DNA of 64,000 nucleotides from Acanthosepion pharaonis (GCA_903632075.3 CAHIKZ030001202.1:4052501-4116500); one strand, 5' to 3'. Shown: positions 47,251-59,666, counted from the stretch's first letter. Notes: generated by a model from the sequence alone, not told the origin. Translations and numbers: made by a program.

Positions 47251-47879
47251 TGTGGTCGTAGAACCGTTGCGCAACTAAGTACCTGACCAGTTTCTTCGAC
47301 AACGCTAGGGGAAAACCCATTCATCTATAGCGTGTCTTATGCAAATCGACCTGGCTGAGCCGATCCTTGACTATTCATACGTAAGAGTTCATTCAATCGG
47401 GAGAACTCTTCGGCCAGGCTAGGAAACCTTAAGTTGTCGGTTGTGGATCCTAGTATACTGACCAAGATGCCCGTTGATTCCTAAAAGAAGATTCATCCGA
47501 ACATGACGTGTTTTTAATCCTGTTGATTGCCTAGCACCCACCTCATCAGAATAAGCGTGACGAAGGAAACACTTTAGTCGCTGATGACCGACCATGCAGC
47601 CTTTAATTTTGAATTATATAGTACCAGTAGCAGTCGTAGATATATATTGCATAAAAAAAAATCATATAAGACATCATAATAATCGTAAAGACTTAAAACA
47701 TTTTTACGGTAAATTAATATTTATAATGAAAGGAAACATACTTTACAAATAACATTGTGGCTCGTGAATTGTTTCCATATCGCTTTTCACGCTTACCTTT
47801 GCGAACGAATATTGTGCAGAATCGAACATATTTATATTTACTCAACCCACACACAAGGTCAGATTCTGACACAAGATCG
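47251..47879. other. No recognised gene
   Basis: No supported feature; moderately GC at 47280-47560. Confidence 0.5.
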
Positions 47880-48060
47880 GTTTAATGTGGGAAGCCCCAG
47901 CGCGTACACACGCGCTAGGAACAAAAATTCCCAAGCTCCCGCAACCGTTGGTTGTGCTGGCCACGGTGTGTGCACCGATCCCTCTCTCTTGTGCAATGAG
48001 AGGGCGTGGGAGCGGGCAGCTGTTCCCCAGGGCCGGCAACTCTCAGTATGATTTTCCTCA
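47880..48060. other. GC-rich island of unknown nature
   Basis: About 180 bp clearly richer in GC than its surroundings, with agcgcgtacacacgcgct folding as a hairpin at 47898-47915. Overlapping 60-98 codon frames on both strands reflect composition. It could be a remnant of a different mobile element or an exon-like island. Confidence 0.45.
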
Positions 48061-48704
48061 GTTGTGACTCTGTCCTTTGATCATAAATAGGATGTTACAA
48101 ACCACTCGAGAGATCAATTACATAATCGAATATATTTGTGCCAAAATATCAATCGTTAGAGTTTTTCCTTCGAAGTTCGGAACAATTAATCTATTTCTCA
48201 ATAAACTATTCAATGTATTTCCAACTGACGAACTCAGTTTATAGAAGCTAAAAGGAAACAATCAGTCACCATTTGATTCTAAAAGTCTGCTGGGAATGAG
48301 GTTATAAGAAACAAATTTTCAAAATTTAAAAAAAAATAATTATCGTCGTAAAACGTGATACGTTTGCTCCAATTGTTTTGTTGGTAGATACAGTCCTACT
48401 CCACTGACACCTCATTTCCAGCATTGTCTTTCAGCAGATAACCATTATGTTCTCCATTTTAACCATAGACAGTGTTTTCCACAAGTCGATTAAACATTTA
48501 TTAATTGAATGATATCAACTACAACTTTTAATCTCGTCTTTCAATAAGATATTTTCTCCTTTTAATAATTTAATGTTTTTGTTTGCTTTTAAATGTACTA
48601 AAACCATCGTTTATACAAAGACATGAAAAAAATTAAATACAAACAACGGTGAAGTTTTTTTTTTAGTTTGCTTAATAGTATAGAATTCTGGCGATTTTTT
48701 AATC
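48061..48704. other. No recognised gene
   Basis: AT-rich DNA with no supported feature. Confidence 0.5.
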
Positions 48705-48922
48705 AAGTTGCCCCAAACAAGGCAAATAATGCCCACAATAACGCAAGGGGCTAATGGGAGTGAAAGAGATACAAAAGACTTTAGAAGGAACTAGAAACCC
48801 AATGATAGTAGAAATTTCAGAGTTTATGCGCGGATGTTAGATGTATAGAGTTAAAGAAGAATGTAGAAAGAACCATAAACCCAACCCTAAAAAGGAAACA
48901 AGGGTTTGCTAAGTGTAGTTTA
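48705..48922. repeat. Dispersed repeat L, copy 2
   Basis: caaacaaggcaaataatgcc, gcaaggggctaatggg, ttagaaggaactagaaaccc and caaccctaaaaaggaaac, in the same order as 44095. Confidence 0.65.
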
Positions 48923-49065
48923 GATATGGTACAAGGCTGAAATTATGAAGCAACCAAGGAGGATCGAACTCCCTACTTAATCCTAATTGATTACTGAGTT
49001 CAATCTTCACTGGATGCTCCGTGCTTACTGCTTAGTGTCACGTCTAAACTACGCTAAGTAAACCG
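48923..49065. repeat. Head-to-head pair of S1 SINE halves
   Basis: 48923-48983 is a minus-strand S1 body (B box gagttcgatcctcc when read in reverse) and 48985-49065 a plus-strand S1 body (gagttcaatcttcactgg, then gatgctccgtgcttactgc). Both lack the A-box half and meet at about 48984. Confidence 0.75.
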
Positions 49066-49549
49066 CTATAGAATGTTAGGAACATAAACTCTTTTGTGAA
49101 TTAAGAAATGAGAATGCTATCGAAAATGTTACAAATATGAGTGTTCAATACTATTAGTAATTTACTATGAGTTGTACGAACACCAGGAGATTTATTCCTT
49201 TATTTCCACATTTTAATTTTATCTATAGGCCCTTTTACGAAGTTTCCTGGACATAAAAATGAAAAAAAAAATTCTGCTAAATTTACGTCTGATTAACCAA
49301 ACTCTCCAGTCCTTTCAAAAAATGAGCATGTCATATTTGTCTACAATCTAGACACATTTATTGTCAATGATGGCTTATGTACCGGTTTATCGTGACATGA
49401 AAAAATAACTCACCCACCTCCACCCTCTGAGCTTATTTGTTTTTATTTAGCGTAGATCTAACATTTAATTAGTTAATCAAAACATACCAGACAGGTTTAT
49501 TTTTAATTCTGACCTTATGCTCCCCGCTTAATACACACAGACGCGCCCG
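49066..49549. other. No recognised gene
   Basis: AT-rich DNA with no supported feature. Confidence 0.5.

Positions 49550-49597
<48 letters not shown>
49550..49597. repeat. (CA)n(TA)n microsatellite
   Basis: Compound tract. Confidence 0.97.
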
Positions 49598-49600
<3 letters not shown>

Positions 49601-49689
49601 AGAAGGAAAGATATCCTCTTTATGCATACTCTCTTTCGCATGCATATATTGTAGTTGTATCTAAAATTTAACCACCCACACAAAAATAC

Positions 49690-49840
49690 TTCTGTTACTT
49701 CAATAATAGTATAACTTTGTTACTTTAATAATGATACTTTGTTACTTTAATAATAATATAACTTTGTTACTTTAATAATGATACTTTGTTACTTTAATAA
49801 TAATATAACTTTGTTACTTTAATAATAATAATATAACATA
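49690..49840. repeat. Minisatellite, unit ttgttactttaataat
   Basis: Units alternate between ttgttactttaataatgatac and a longer ttgttactttaataat followed by aatataac; about six units. Looser TTAATAATA repeats continue to about 49960. Confidence 0.9.
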
Positions 49841-49850
49841 ATAAATCAAT

Positions 49851-50443
49851 TAAAATATTAATTAGTAATACAAATACAGCATGAAACATTATCATTTAAT
49901 TAATAATACAAATTAACAACTATTACAATTTAATTAATAATATAACTTAGGAACAACTATATAAACCATAAAACAATTTTATTTAATTTCGAAGAAATAT
50001 TTTATTTCGAAGAAAAAATAATTTACAACCGCAAGATAAATCTAGATCTAAAAAAAAAAAATGAAAGACGTAAACAAAAGCAAAATCTCACAAACGTACG
50101 AGTTAAATTCATGAATCGTCCCGTATACAAAATGGATTAAAAATGCAGATAAAATGCCCGAGTCGATCGAAACAGTCATGGATAAAGCCTGTATCAATAT
50201 TTCGATTGCTTTCAAATTTAAATTTAAAATTTAAAATTCCAAAACGAACAGTCTATATACCGGGGTTGAATAAGACTAACGTACTTCTCGTTAGTTGAAA
50301 TTGTTCTATAGCCCCCGCCATATAAGGTATTTTGGGATTTTGTTGTGTAATTTATATGTTCTGTTATAATAAATACATTCAGCTATTTTGTGGATCTTTT
50401 TTAATATTATTATGATAATTAGGATCCACTTGCATTAAAAACT
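49851..50443. other. No recognised gene
   Basis: Very AT-rich, with no supported feature. Confidence 0.5.
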
Positions 50444-50510
50444 ACTTTAATTCTTTGTAACTCAGTTGGTCAGAGCGTACTGTATGTAGTTACAAAGAAT
50501 CAATCGATCA
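50444..50510 (+). repeat. tRNA-SINE head with inverted ends
   Basis: A-box-like taactcagttggtcagagcg lies inside a perfect inverted pair attctttgtaac/gttacaaagaat. Confidence 0.5.
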
Positions 50511-50520
50511 ACTGTACCAT

Positions 50521-50764
50521 TTAAGCGAAAGTTCTCTCGTCGTAGATCTGATGAAATTTTTCATATCCGCACAGATTCGTATCCAAACTTAAAATATACG
50601 AATTTTCAAAAGAAAGTAATGGATTTTTATTAATCCGAATTTTTGTCACTTTTAACGTTATTTTTAGTGAATACTCGTATTTGAGTAACCGTCCCGTTTG
50701 TTTATTAAACATTATATTTATTTGTTTTTGTCTACTAGCCTGAAAGTTCGAAAAATCATATTAA
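50521..50764. other. No recognised gene
   Basis: A 63-codon minus frame (50521-50712) without a motif lies between two SINE pieces. Confidence 0.45.
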
Positions 50765-50850
50765 AAATAAAAAAACGCTGACTGGACTCAAATCCGCGTC
50801 CCTCCGGATTGAGAAAACTACCATTAATTCTGACCAACTGAGAAGAATAA
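50765..50850 (-). repeat. tRNA-derived SINE
   Basis: Minus strand: tctcagttggtcagaatta (A box), about 30 bp, then gcggatttgagtccagtc (B box). Same A-box family as 50444 in opposite orientation. Confidence 0.65.
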
Positions 50851-51019
50851 ATCTGTCATGCAATGCTGGAATAGTAACTTTTTTTTGCCAGAGAAAGTAA
50901 ATGAGATACAAGTAAATGAGAGTAATTTGTTAAAATGTGCCTTGAATGGCGAGTCTTGGCGGTGAAGTTTATAACTAATAGAACTAAAGAATTTCGCCTG
51001 GGTCATTGCTCTCTCTCTC

Positions 51020-51385
51020 TACTTCCATGAAACCATCACAAGCAAGAGAAATATCAAATTCTTTACGAAAATACCGAGCCAAATTCTTCTTCGTATATCA
51101 CAATTGATCAGAACACACCGAAGACATTCTAGCCTCAAAAGCATTTTGCTTTCCACTTTTCATAAGTGCCTCCATTCTGTACGATTAAATTCAGTTCCTC
51201 CGGATGCCAAACATCCATGTGCCATGCATTTGGATTATCCTTCAAAGTATCTTTGAACCTCTTTATAACCTTGTTTTGTAAATGCTTTCCTGTCTTCTGT
51301 TCTCCGTTGCATGGTAATTCGATTATTATCCATCATCAGAAGGTGTCCTGCCCATTGGTTGTGACGTTTAGTATGTAAGAAAAGG
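51020..51385 (-). pseudogene. LINE family E tail fragment
   Basis: Minus strand: RWAGHLLMMDNNRITMQ-like text, KAFTKQGYKEVQRYFEG, TEFNRTEWRHL and ARYFRKEFDI..ACD. This is the RW.GH..RM.DNRIPKQ tail, ending in a linker before zinc fingers. It matches 53600-53960 base by base in long stretches (for example tgtcttctgt, ttgcatggtaattc). Confidence 0.75.
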
Positions 51386-51857
51386 GTTTTAAGATGGAAA
51401 ATATTTTGTCACCCACAACGGCGTGGTGACACTTTTGGAGTCTGTCGAGACAAGAAATTGAAGATAGCTCCTGTAATTACAGCTACGTACTGAACCGATA
51501 CATGTAACCGGACATTACAGTATCTTCAGCGATGTATGGTTTGTCCCAGTTGACGTCTGCGTTCATTGCCAAGGCCTCGGAGAACTGACCGTTAACAACC
51601 TACTCGTTACGATTGATTTTGGAAATCTTTTATGAAAAAGATTGAGAACGTTTCAGAAATCATACAACCATTGTGGATGTCCAAATAGAAACGCTAATTA
51701 AAATTAATCCAAATCACACGCTACAGGGAATCACAGGGGTATTTCGCATATGAAAAACATTTAAAAACTCTTGAATCTCTACGTATTTAAGAGAAATAAA
51801 ATAATGAATAGCTTTTTTGTCAGTGTTTCTCTGCTCAAATACAACGATACGAAAAAA
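51386..51857. other. No recognised gene
   Basis: No supported feature. Confidence 0.5.
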
Positions 51858-51930
51858 TTATATAAAATAATCATCACATGTCACAAAAATATTAAATTCT
51901 TTACGAAAATACCGAGCGAAACATTTCCCG
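51858..51930 (-). repeat. Short copy of family E segment
   Basis: aaattctttacgaaaatacc at 51896 repeats 51057 almost exactly; the minus frame carries ARYFRKEFNIFVTCDD, versus ARYFRKEFDI..ACD at 51.05 kb. Confidence 0.7.
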
Positions 51931-52699
51931 ATGAAAATGAAATGAGCATCTATCAACAACCAATATGTACCGGAAGAAAATGTGACTGTGTATCCGAAGG
52001 GATTAGTGGCGCACTGTGTATTACAAGCACCTTCCGTGAAATTAGGCATTTGATTTGAATAATTTCTGTTCACAATTGGTTCGACTAAAGGCATGAATCA
52101 ATGTAAAAAATCCGGAATTTGAAAATCGCACAGTGTATTATTCCATCGGAATAACTCTAGAACCCGCGTCTCTCTACAAACTCGGTAAAAATGGCTACAG
52201 TTTCGCTGGGATGTCTTATTACACCTACCATAATTTCCTTACCTTGTATATTAGAGTGAATACTTCTTGCAGTTCCTAGAAAATTCCTAGATTGGAAGAA
52301 CATCAATTCTATGGAAACGTGTAAAATCCACTTTGACAGGTTCAGCAAACAGAAAATTGACAAATTCTGGGAGAATCGCATTATAAACCAAATATACTGA
52401 AATGTAGTGTATCAAAATGGCAGCTATGTGGTTGAATAAGTGTATGTACACATATCTAAATATGAAATTTGAAATTCTTTTAAAATCGTTCCCCCAGTTT
52501 TAGTTTAGTCTTGGACAAGACACGAAATTCAGGCAGTTGAGCTTTAAAATCGCACAGATCTGCTCGTCTTAGATTTTAAACATTTCTATAGTGCGAAACA
52601 TCTGCTGAAATATGTACATACACGAATTTCTGCGGAATATGTATAAAGAATTGTACAGAGAAGCACGTAAACACGTGCGCAAACACACACACATTTAAT
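51931..52699. other. No recognised gene
   Basis: Possible degraded SINE B-box text at 52150; nothing firm. Confidence 0.45.
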
Positions 52700-52742
52700 T
52701 TCTCTCTCTCTCTCTCTCTCTCGTTATCTATCTATCTATCTA

Positions 52743-52820
<78 letters not shown>

Positions 52821-52833
52821 ATATATATATATT
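52700..52833. repeat. (CT)n(TATC)n(CT)n(TA)n compound microsatellite
   Basis: CT to 52722, TATC to 52748, CT to 52777, TA to about 52833. Confidence 0.97.
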
Positions 52834-53341
52834 AGGGCAAAGTAAGACAAAATGAGAAAAGTTTAAAATGTTGTTTCATCTTGTTTTAAGTATGTTTCAG
52901 TATAATTTCTAGGCGATTTCAAATAATTACTTTTTTTCTCTTTTTGTTCATGTTTCGATCACTTTTGTTATAAAATATCCCACACAGTGAAAACAATAGA
53001 TCTGCCAACAAAGGTGAAATGTAGTAAGATACTAGATGTAAATTTCCAATGGATGACCTAGGAATTTAAGCACTTCCTATACTTTTAGGTATTAGTAAAT
53101 TATCTTTTACTTAATGTGTGATCGCGTCAATATGGAAATCACTTAGGTCCAATAGGGTCCCATAGGCGACGCAAGAGATTTTTTTTCAACTTAGTTTTGC
53201 TTACAAAATACATAACGTTATACCACATATTGATTGCCACATCTTAGTAGATGAGAACCGCCTTTTAATTACTTGTAATGGCTTTTGTCTCGTTTCGGCG
53301 TCTATGCCTCCTAAGATGACTCTTCAGACCAGCATTTGATT
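52834..53341. other. No recognised gene
   Basis: No supported feature. Confidence 0.5.
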
Positions 53342-53960
53342 TCATGGGTACCATGCATATATATGAGATATAACCTCCTTATTATTGATTGAGTTACTTG
53401 GATTTGCACAGCCTTCAATTCTGTGTACCACCATACGTCTTTTCAGTTCAGATAATGATCTGCAAACCTTGCAAACAACACAAGTATTTTTAGCAGGATC
53501 ATGCGGTATGTTGGCTTGATTCTGGTTATTATGATCAACTTTCAGATGGTTTACATAACCTGACCTCGACAACAGCATACGCGAGATATGCGCCACATTT
53601 TCAAAACTGCATCAGCTGGTAAATCAGAGTGAAATCCTATTCGTATATCACGATTGATCTGAGCATGCCTGAGACATTCATCCTCAAAGGCGTTGTTTTC
53701 TCCCACTTCTAAATTTTCTCCATTTTGTACGATTTAAAGCCAGTTCCTACCAGTTCTGCACATCCATGTGAAATACATTTGGATTATCATTCAAATTATT
53801 TTTAAACCTCTTTATGGGCTTGTGTTATGAACGCTTTCTTGTCTTCTGTGCTCCGTAGAAAAATTGCATGGTAATTCTGTTATCGTTTATCATCGAAATG
53901 TGCCCTTCTCATCACATATAGTTGAGGATTATTATTGTTTTAATAATGTTGTATTCAGAT
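53342..53960 (-). pseudogene. LINE family E tail with zinc-finger-like end
   Basis: Minus strand: the upstream half (53930-53600) matches the tail at 51020-51385. It is followed in an open frame by WRISRMLLSRSGYVNHLKV, then CVVCKVCRSLSELKRRMVVH, which reads as two decayed C2H2 fingers, the first lacking its Cys pair. C-terminal or N-terminal C2H2 fingers are known in several LINE clades; the link to this family is my inference from position. Confidence 0.6.
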
Positions 53961-54199
53961 TTTTGAAGGACAACAGTATCTGTAATCGAAGACTGCCACT
54001 AAATGTTAAATATAAGTCTCAGGCATTTTTGATGGAATTGCTCAAGCCATTTTATGTGCCCCCGGAAGAGTACACAAGGGCCGTTATGATACAGGCCGTA
54101 TACACAGTTATCTTAGTCTTGATGGTAATGCCTCTATTTGACCAGTCTCTATTTTCTAATTTAACGAATGCAACACTTTACTTCACAATACGTCATTGA
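53940..54199 (+). other. Unassigned open frame
   Basis: Continuation of a 111-codon frame from 53864; the first part is antisense to the LINE E tail. The unique part holds LKPFYVPPEEY and a hydrophobic VYTVILVLMVMPLF that could span a membrane. No family recognised; probably chance. Confidence 0.25.
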
Positions 54200-54312
54200 T
54201 TTTTTTTTTAATTTATTTCTTCTATTCCTTCTATTGTAACGAGTGTGATTTGGTAATTGGATTGGGTTAATTTATTTATTTTATTCTTATTTTGCTTATT
54301 TATTTTATTTTT

Positions 54313-54665
54313 TCAGTTTTCGATTTTTAAGTAACGTAGTAAAAATTTGTTTTCATGTCTGCATTTTGAGATGAGCTCGGATTCTTTATTTAATAATTTG
54401 TTTTGGTCTGGGATGGTAAAGGTAGCTATTTTTCCTCCAAGCAAAGTTTGCAAGTTTTGCATTGGTCGTTGTAGGCTGATGATCTGTTCCTTATTTTCCA
54501 AGATAATTTTGGTGTGATGTGCATTTAAATTATAGGGAAATTAAAAACAAAACTCACACCACACCAAAAATATCTTGGAAAATAAGGAAAAGATCATCAG
54601 CCTACAACAACAAATCCAAAACTTGCAAACGAAAAACATAGCTATAACTGCTATAATCACATAAA
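54313..54665. repeat. Inverted repeat of a coding-like segment
   Basis: Arms 54449-54521 and 54553-54627 pair over about 73 bp. Read outward, each encodes NKE.IISLQ..(I/M)QNLQT: minus strand in 54313-54501 (continuing LLGGKIATFTIPDQNKLLN) and plus strand in 54550-54660. The Gln/Leu-rich heptad pattern is coiled-coil-like. The source gene, perhaps a mobile-element ORF, is unknown. Confidence 0.75.
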
Positions 54666-55441
54666 AAGTAAACAAAAATCTTATTAACCAATGATAGTGA
54701 TATGTGTCTGTCGCGTAAAATGGACTTGTGCCATATTTTTATTTTTGCAAAAAGTACAGGAATGATGGCTGCTTTTCATATGTCAAATAGTTTGTGTTAG
54801 AAGCTATGATGAATAGCTGCTTAAACAGCAAAATGAATTCTCTTCAGTATACCACTTTTTCTGATAAATACACACATTTTCAAGTCTGACAGAGAATTAG
54901 AGAATATATCTTTCGCTTATCCTCCAAACTGAAACTCCGGACTTGAAATTCATCATTCGAAATTCTGGCTTTGACCTGCGCTCGAAAACAAAACATTTTT
55001 TTATCATAAGGGTCATCAAATACAAGGTTCAAGAACCCCTGTTTGAGAGATACTGAATAATGGGTGTAATATGAACATAAAATGAGGGAAGATAAGTGAA
55101 TATACGGTGGATAGATTACGATTGACATTTGACTTGAAGATGTTAAGTCTATTGTGGTAAACGAAGCACTCGCGCGGAAGATTTTATCGACACTAATTAG
55201 CAGTTCTAGGAGAAAAGCCCTCTTTGTGAAACTTCCTGATTAGAAATTGAATACAGAGGAATTATGAGCGATTTGATTTCATAGACCTACCCTGGTGAGT
55301 CCGAGCTTTAAATGCCTGAACAGGTGGAACTAAAAAGTGGAACGCCTCTGAACATTTGCCATAGAAATAGCAAAGAAAATCTCTTGATTACGCATGAGAT
55401 CAAGACACATCTAGATGAATATATCCATTTTTTGTGTCCTC

Positions 55442-55473
<32 letters not shown>

Positions 55474-56784
55474 TAGCAACTAGGGCCTAACAGAAAGGAC
55501 TCTTTATTTTTTTATGAAAAAAGGGCTATTAAAGGAAAATGGCAATTGTTAAAGAACTCTTTTCCAGAAATCTGAGGTCAACAGATGTCATCCTCAGTAC
55601 GATTGAGTCATAAGACTCCCAGATGTGATATAGTTTATGTGACGTTAGCATCGAATGTACGTAGGGGTGGTTAAATTTTACAGCATGCCACGTCCTGTCA
55701 TATGATGCAATTGTTAGGAAAATGGGCTGCGATTCTGGGTACGTTATGAATTATAAATATGTAGGGTTTTATAAATGAGAGTACAGACGAGGTAAAATCC
55801 AATCTCATCGAAGGGACCTGAACGCACACTGGGATGGTCGCCTTTTAAAATTTACATTTGTTGACTTGTTGAAAGTTACAAGATGCATAATTACTATTTA
55901 ATTAAAACTTCATGAAATAATTTTGATATTTAACTCTACTATTCCGTTTTGTTTGCATCACTGAGAACTGCTTTTAGATCGTCTTTTAAATTTTAATACT
56001 AACATATTATTTTCTTCGTTATTGAAAATATAACTGAAAATCATAAAAACTCTTAGTGGCTCTGTGTGCGTGGCACATTGAGTCGGGATAATGGCGCAAT
56101 TAAATAAATGGCCTGAAATCTTTTTGAACAATTTTAAATAACATTGTGTGGCAAGTTTGCCAGAGAAAGAGCAAGATCCAAATCGAACCTCTAAAGATTG
56201 ATAGACTCAGTCTGACTTGTCTGGTTTTCTTATAGAAAGTTCATAATTGAATTTTTCAGGGTTGAATACTAGACTGCCATGCTTTTTTTATACTGATCTT
56301 CCATAGTTTTGTGACGTACCGTGGCCGCTAGTAATTAAGTATAGCTCAATACTTCAATGTTAAATAAAACAATATTTAATTACAAACGCAAATAAATAAT
56401 TAACAAGAACAAAGAAGTAAAAGTCAACCAAAGATAATTAACCATTTCAGTGAATACCATGTTAGTAACGCAGCTCTACTTAACGTCCGCTAAATCAAAA
56501 CCCAAATCATCGACGCAGAGAAATTCACACTAATTTGACTGGATAGTTCCACTCAAAGTTCCCTCAATAATCACTGCAGCCTGACACCGCTATTTATACA
56601 CGTGGGTGTAAAAACATATATTCAGAACTCCAGTTAAACTAAAAGGATATGTTTGATTTGTTTTGCTTCCTGCCCCCGCATGTCTTTTCAATAAGAGCTA
56701 ACCTATTATGTCTAAATGGAATAATTGCCATGGTCTCTAATAAGATCTGTACAAAAATATGTACTGCTGCATTTGAATTCACTT
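54666..56784. other. No recognised gene
   Basis: 2.1 kb with a short (TA)n at 55449-55472 and an 82-codon minus frame at 54880-55128 without a motif. Confidence 0.5.
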
Positions 56785-56816
56785 TAGGCGGGCAACGCCG
56801 GGTACTTAGTATATAT
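56785..56816 (+). other. Possible Helitron-like 3' end
   Basis: ggcgggcaacgcc can form a small hairpin, followed by gggtacttagta. Such a GC hairpin just before a CTRR-type end is typical of Helitrons, but the terminal bases are not exact and no 5' end was found. Confidence 0.25.
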
Positions 56817-57496
56817 TCATATATATGAAATAATTCATAATCTTAATAAGAAAAGAAGGTATTTTCTTTTACTTCAATGATATATTGTCATGATGGATGA
56901 TCTGAATATTATTAAAACTATTTTTTTCTTTTCTTTTATTTTGATCTTCAAGATAATTTCAATTAAAACCAGAGTCAAAATCATTCATGATTCATGAAAA
57001 TAATAAAATTTATTTTGAGGTGCGTGAGTACGTTCATGAAATAAAAATAGTTTTTAGATATTTTACTATTTGGCAAGAAGCAAACAATGTGATTCATTAT
57101 CTTCAACGAGTGAGAAAAATTCTATTTTGTCTCCAGTTTCCATGACAGCTAAAACGTGAAATCAATTACTCGGAATAAATATATAAGAAATTCCTTCCAT
57201 GATTTACAGGGATTCAGAATGACTTAGCTAATATCTGAAGCGTTTTTTAGCTAGGAATTGATAGAACTGAAAACTTTATGTAATATTCTATTACCGTTTT
57301 TGCATCATATTTTCAGCCAATTTTCAGTGATTATTCTTGTCTACTTCACGTCCTGTTTAATCAAATTTTGTTCAAGTATCGTAAAAATGAGGCGAAAACG
57401 TCATAAGATCATGTGTTACTATGGCTTCAAAACAAAAGAAATATATTTTATTTGTAAAGAAGATATATTACTTGTGACTTATTAGATACATTTTTA
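56817..57496. other. No recognised gene
   Basis: A 75-codon plus frame at 57258-57485 has no motif. Confidence 0.5.
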
Positions 57497-57730
57497 ACTA
57501 TCTATCTCAAACTATTCATATCTACCTAAGTCTGTTCTTTATCTATCTATCGCAAAATATTCATATTTATCTTAAACTATCTACTTATCTGGAACTAGTC
57601 ATATCTATATATATCTATCTATCTATCTCCATATATCAAACCGGCCATATTTACCTGCCTATCTGAAACTAGTTAAATCTATCTCAAACTAGTCATATAT
57701 ATCTGAGTCTCTTCATTATCTATCTATAAA
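57497..57730. repeat. Degenerate TATC-based minisatellite
   Basis: Repeated modules of tatctatctatc followed by aaactattcatat or gaactagtcatat, roughly five units of 40-50 bp. Confidence 0.85.
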
Positions 57731-58809
57731 TTGTGAATATGGATAGACCATATAGCAATTGAAAAGATTTTTTTGTATTGAAACGTATATGCAATTAATA
57801 GCATATTTATAGCTAACTCATAACTATGCAAACAATCTAACTGTAATGGACTTATAATAATAAAACTTGCAGTACATATATATAAGGGAAGAATCAATAA
57901 TATCGGAACACATGTGGACATAGGAATAAGTGCCTGTTGATTGTCTGTTTCATGCCTCAGTGCGTTCTTCAGGGAGAGTATGAAGATCTTGTTGAGGCGT
58001 GAAACTGATCTAAATCTATGCCAATCTCCTTATATTTAGAAATACGGTAGGGAAAATAAAGAGAACGAGAGAAAAAAACGGTCCCTTTTATTACAAACGG
58101 AAAAAAGGGTTCGATTTCCGCCTGGACGCTTATCGTCTTTATTGAGGTTTTCGATCTTTCAACCAGTAGATATTTATTTATCTGTTAAAAAAAACATATA
58201 ACCGCTAAATAAGTTTCAGAATATACTAATATATACGTTTATATTTATATAATCCCGCACACGAAGAATTGCAGAAAAGTTAAATACCCGACCAAGAAGT
58301 GTTTTCAACGAAATTATGTTGCCTAGATTTTGGAATGTGGATTGGTCCTATAAGTTTTCAGTAACGACACTTATATGTTAAAGCTATGTATATTATGTTA
58401 CTCAGATTTTCTTTTCTTTATTTTTGCTCATTTTTTAAATATTTTCCCTTTTACGGTAGGAGCTTTATTAATTTCTTTTAAATGCCAAACATATTTAGAA
58501 AGGGGTGTTCGGTTACGATAGGCAGCATTGTTAAAAGAACACATATGATGATACCACCTATGTTTAAAGTTTTTTTTGTACTACCAATATAAAATTCTTT
58601 AATAGCTGGGTATTCAGTAGATAGATCGGTGCATTGGTAAGCAATAGATTCGTTAATACACCTATTTTGCAAATGGAAATTTTTCGGATTTCTGCAATTA
58701 CATAATTATCATTTTAAAATTATTATTGTTATAATTTATTTTCCAAAGGGTACTTGATGGGATTTCTACAATTATATAATTTATTTTCAAAATAAACTCT
58801 CTGTAAACA
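57731..58809. other. No recognised gene
   Basis: AT-rich; short minus frames at 57724-57921 and 58478-58672 without motifs. Confidence 0.5.
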
Positions 58810-59210
58810 CGGTAAACTCCCTCTGTCTTTTTTTACAAATACTTTCATGGTAACTGCTTCGAGGAGCTGCTTTCTTTGGTTCCCAAATGTCATAAATTGA
58901 AGCGTTCTACTAGGTTGGCATCTCGCTCACATTCTTTCACTGTCGAAACTGTTAAATAGTCTCTTCTACTCCAACAGCTTTAGCCTCGCACCTCTCGCCT
59001 GTGGAAATCCCTCCCCTCTTCCTGTTTCCCTGATAGTTATAATCTACAACTATTCAAATGTAATGTCCATCGATGTCTCCAGATGCCCTGATCTACCAAC
59101 TATCCTTCTCTTCATCTTTTCCTCTATCGCTTCTATTTGCTCTAGCCCGAACTCCCTGTAACCCCTTGGGTGCTAGTGGCTTCACGCCTTGCTTGCGGTG
59201 AAAGGCTTAA

Positions 59211-59213
<3 letters not shown>
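58810..59213 (+). pseudogene. LINE family A, C-terminal fragment with 3' end
   Basis: Clean stretch from 58834: YKYFHGNCFEELLSLVPKCH, KLKRSTRLASRSHSFTVE, then after a stop RTSRLWKSLPSSCFPDSYNL and FKCNV. The family 3' signature (ctagtggcttcacgccttgc, ttgcggtgaaaggctt) ends in a short A run that passes directly into (TA)n. This gives the probable true 3' terminus of the family. Confidence 0.9.

Positions 59214-59262
<49 letters not shown>
59214..59262. repeat. (TA)n tail of LINE A copy
   Basis: TA tract directly after the AAAAAA end of the LINE 3' UTR. Confidence 0.95.
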
Positions 59263-59263
<1 letters not shown>

Positions 59264-59528
59264 TATATGCATTCAAGTCGTCTGAAGATTACGTGAGCGT
59301 GAAGCTCGTGTCAGAACTAGAGACATCCTTTGATAGGATTTAACATTGTAAGCGTTTTTTATCTGTGTAGGTAATCTAAGCTTCGAGTACTCTACTGAGT
59401 AGGTAACTTTGCTTTCAGGCCTTATTTCTCTTGATTCTTTCAGTATTGTTTTTATTTGAATCTGTATCTGGATAAGAGTTTAGGGTTTAGGAAGTTGTCA
59501 GTTGTTTCCAACAATGATTTTTCTTTTC

Positions 59529-59531
<3 letters not shown>

Positions 59532-59583
<52 letters not shown>
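59532..59583. repeat. (TA)n microsatellite
   Basis: TA tract preceding repeat H copy 2. Confidence 0.97.
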
Positions 59584-59586
<3 letters not shown>

Positions 59587-59592
59587 GTGTCT

Positions 59593-59641
59593 TTGGGCAG
59601 CGATCCCTCCGCTATAAAAGTTTCATTAAAGATGGCTGACA
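59593..59641 (+). repeat. Dispersed repeat H, copy 2
   Basis: Near-identical to 20364-20412, again downstream of (TA)n, with the ctataaaag word. Confidence 0.85.
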
Positions 59642-59666
59642 AGGTTCAGCGATTAAATTTTTATAT

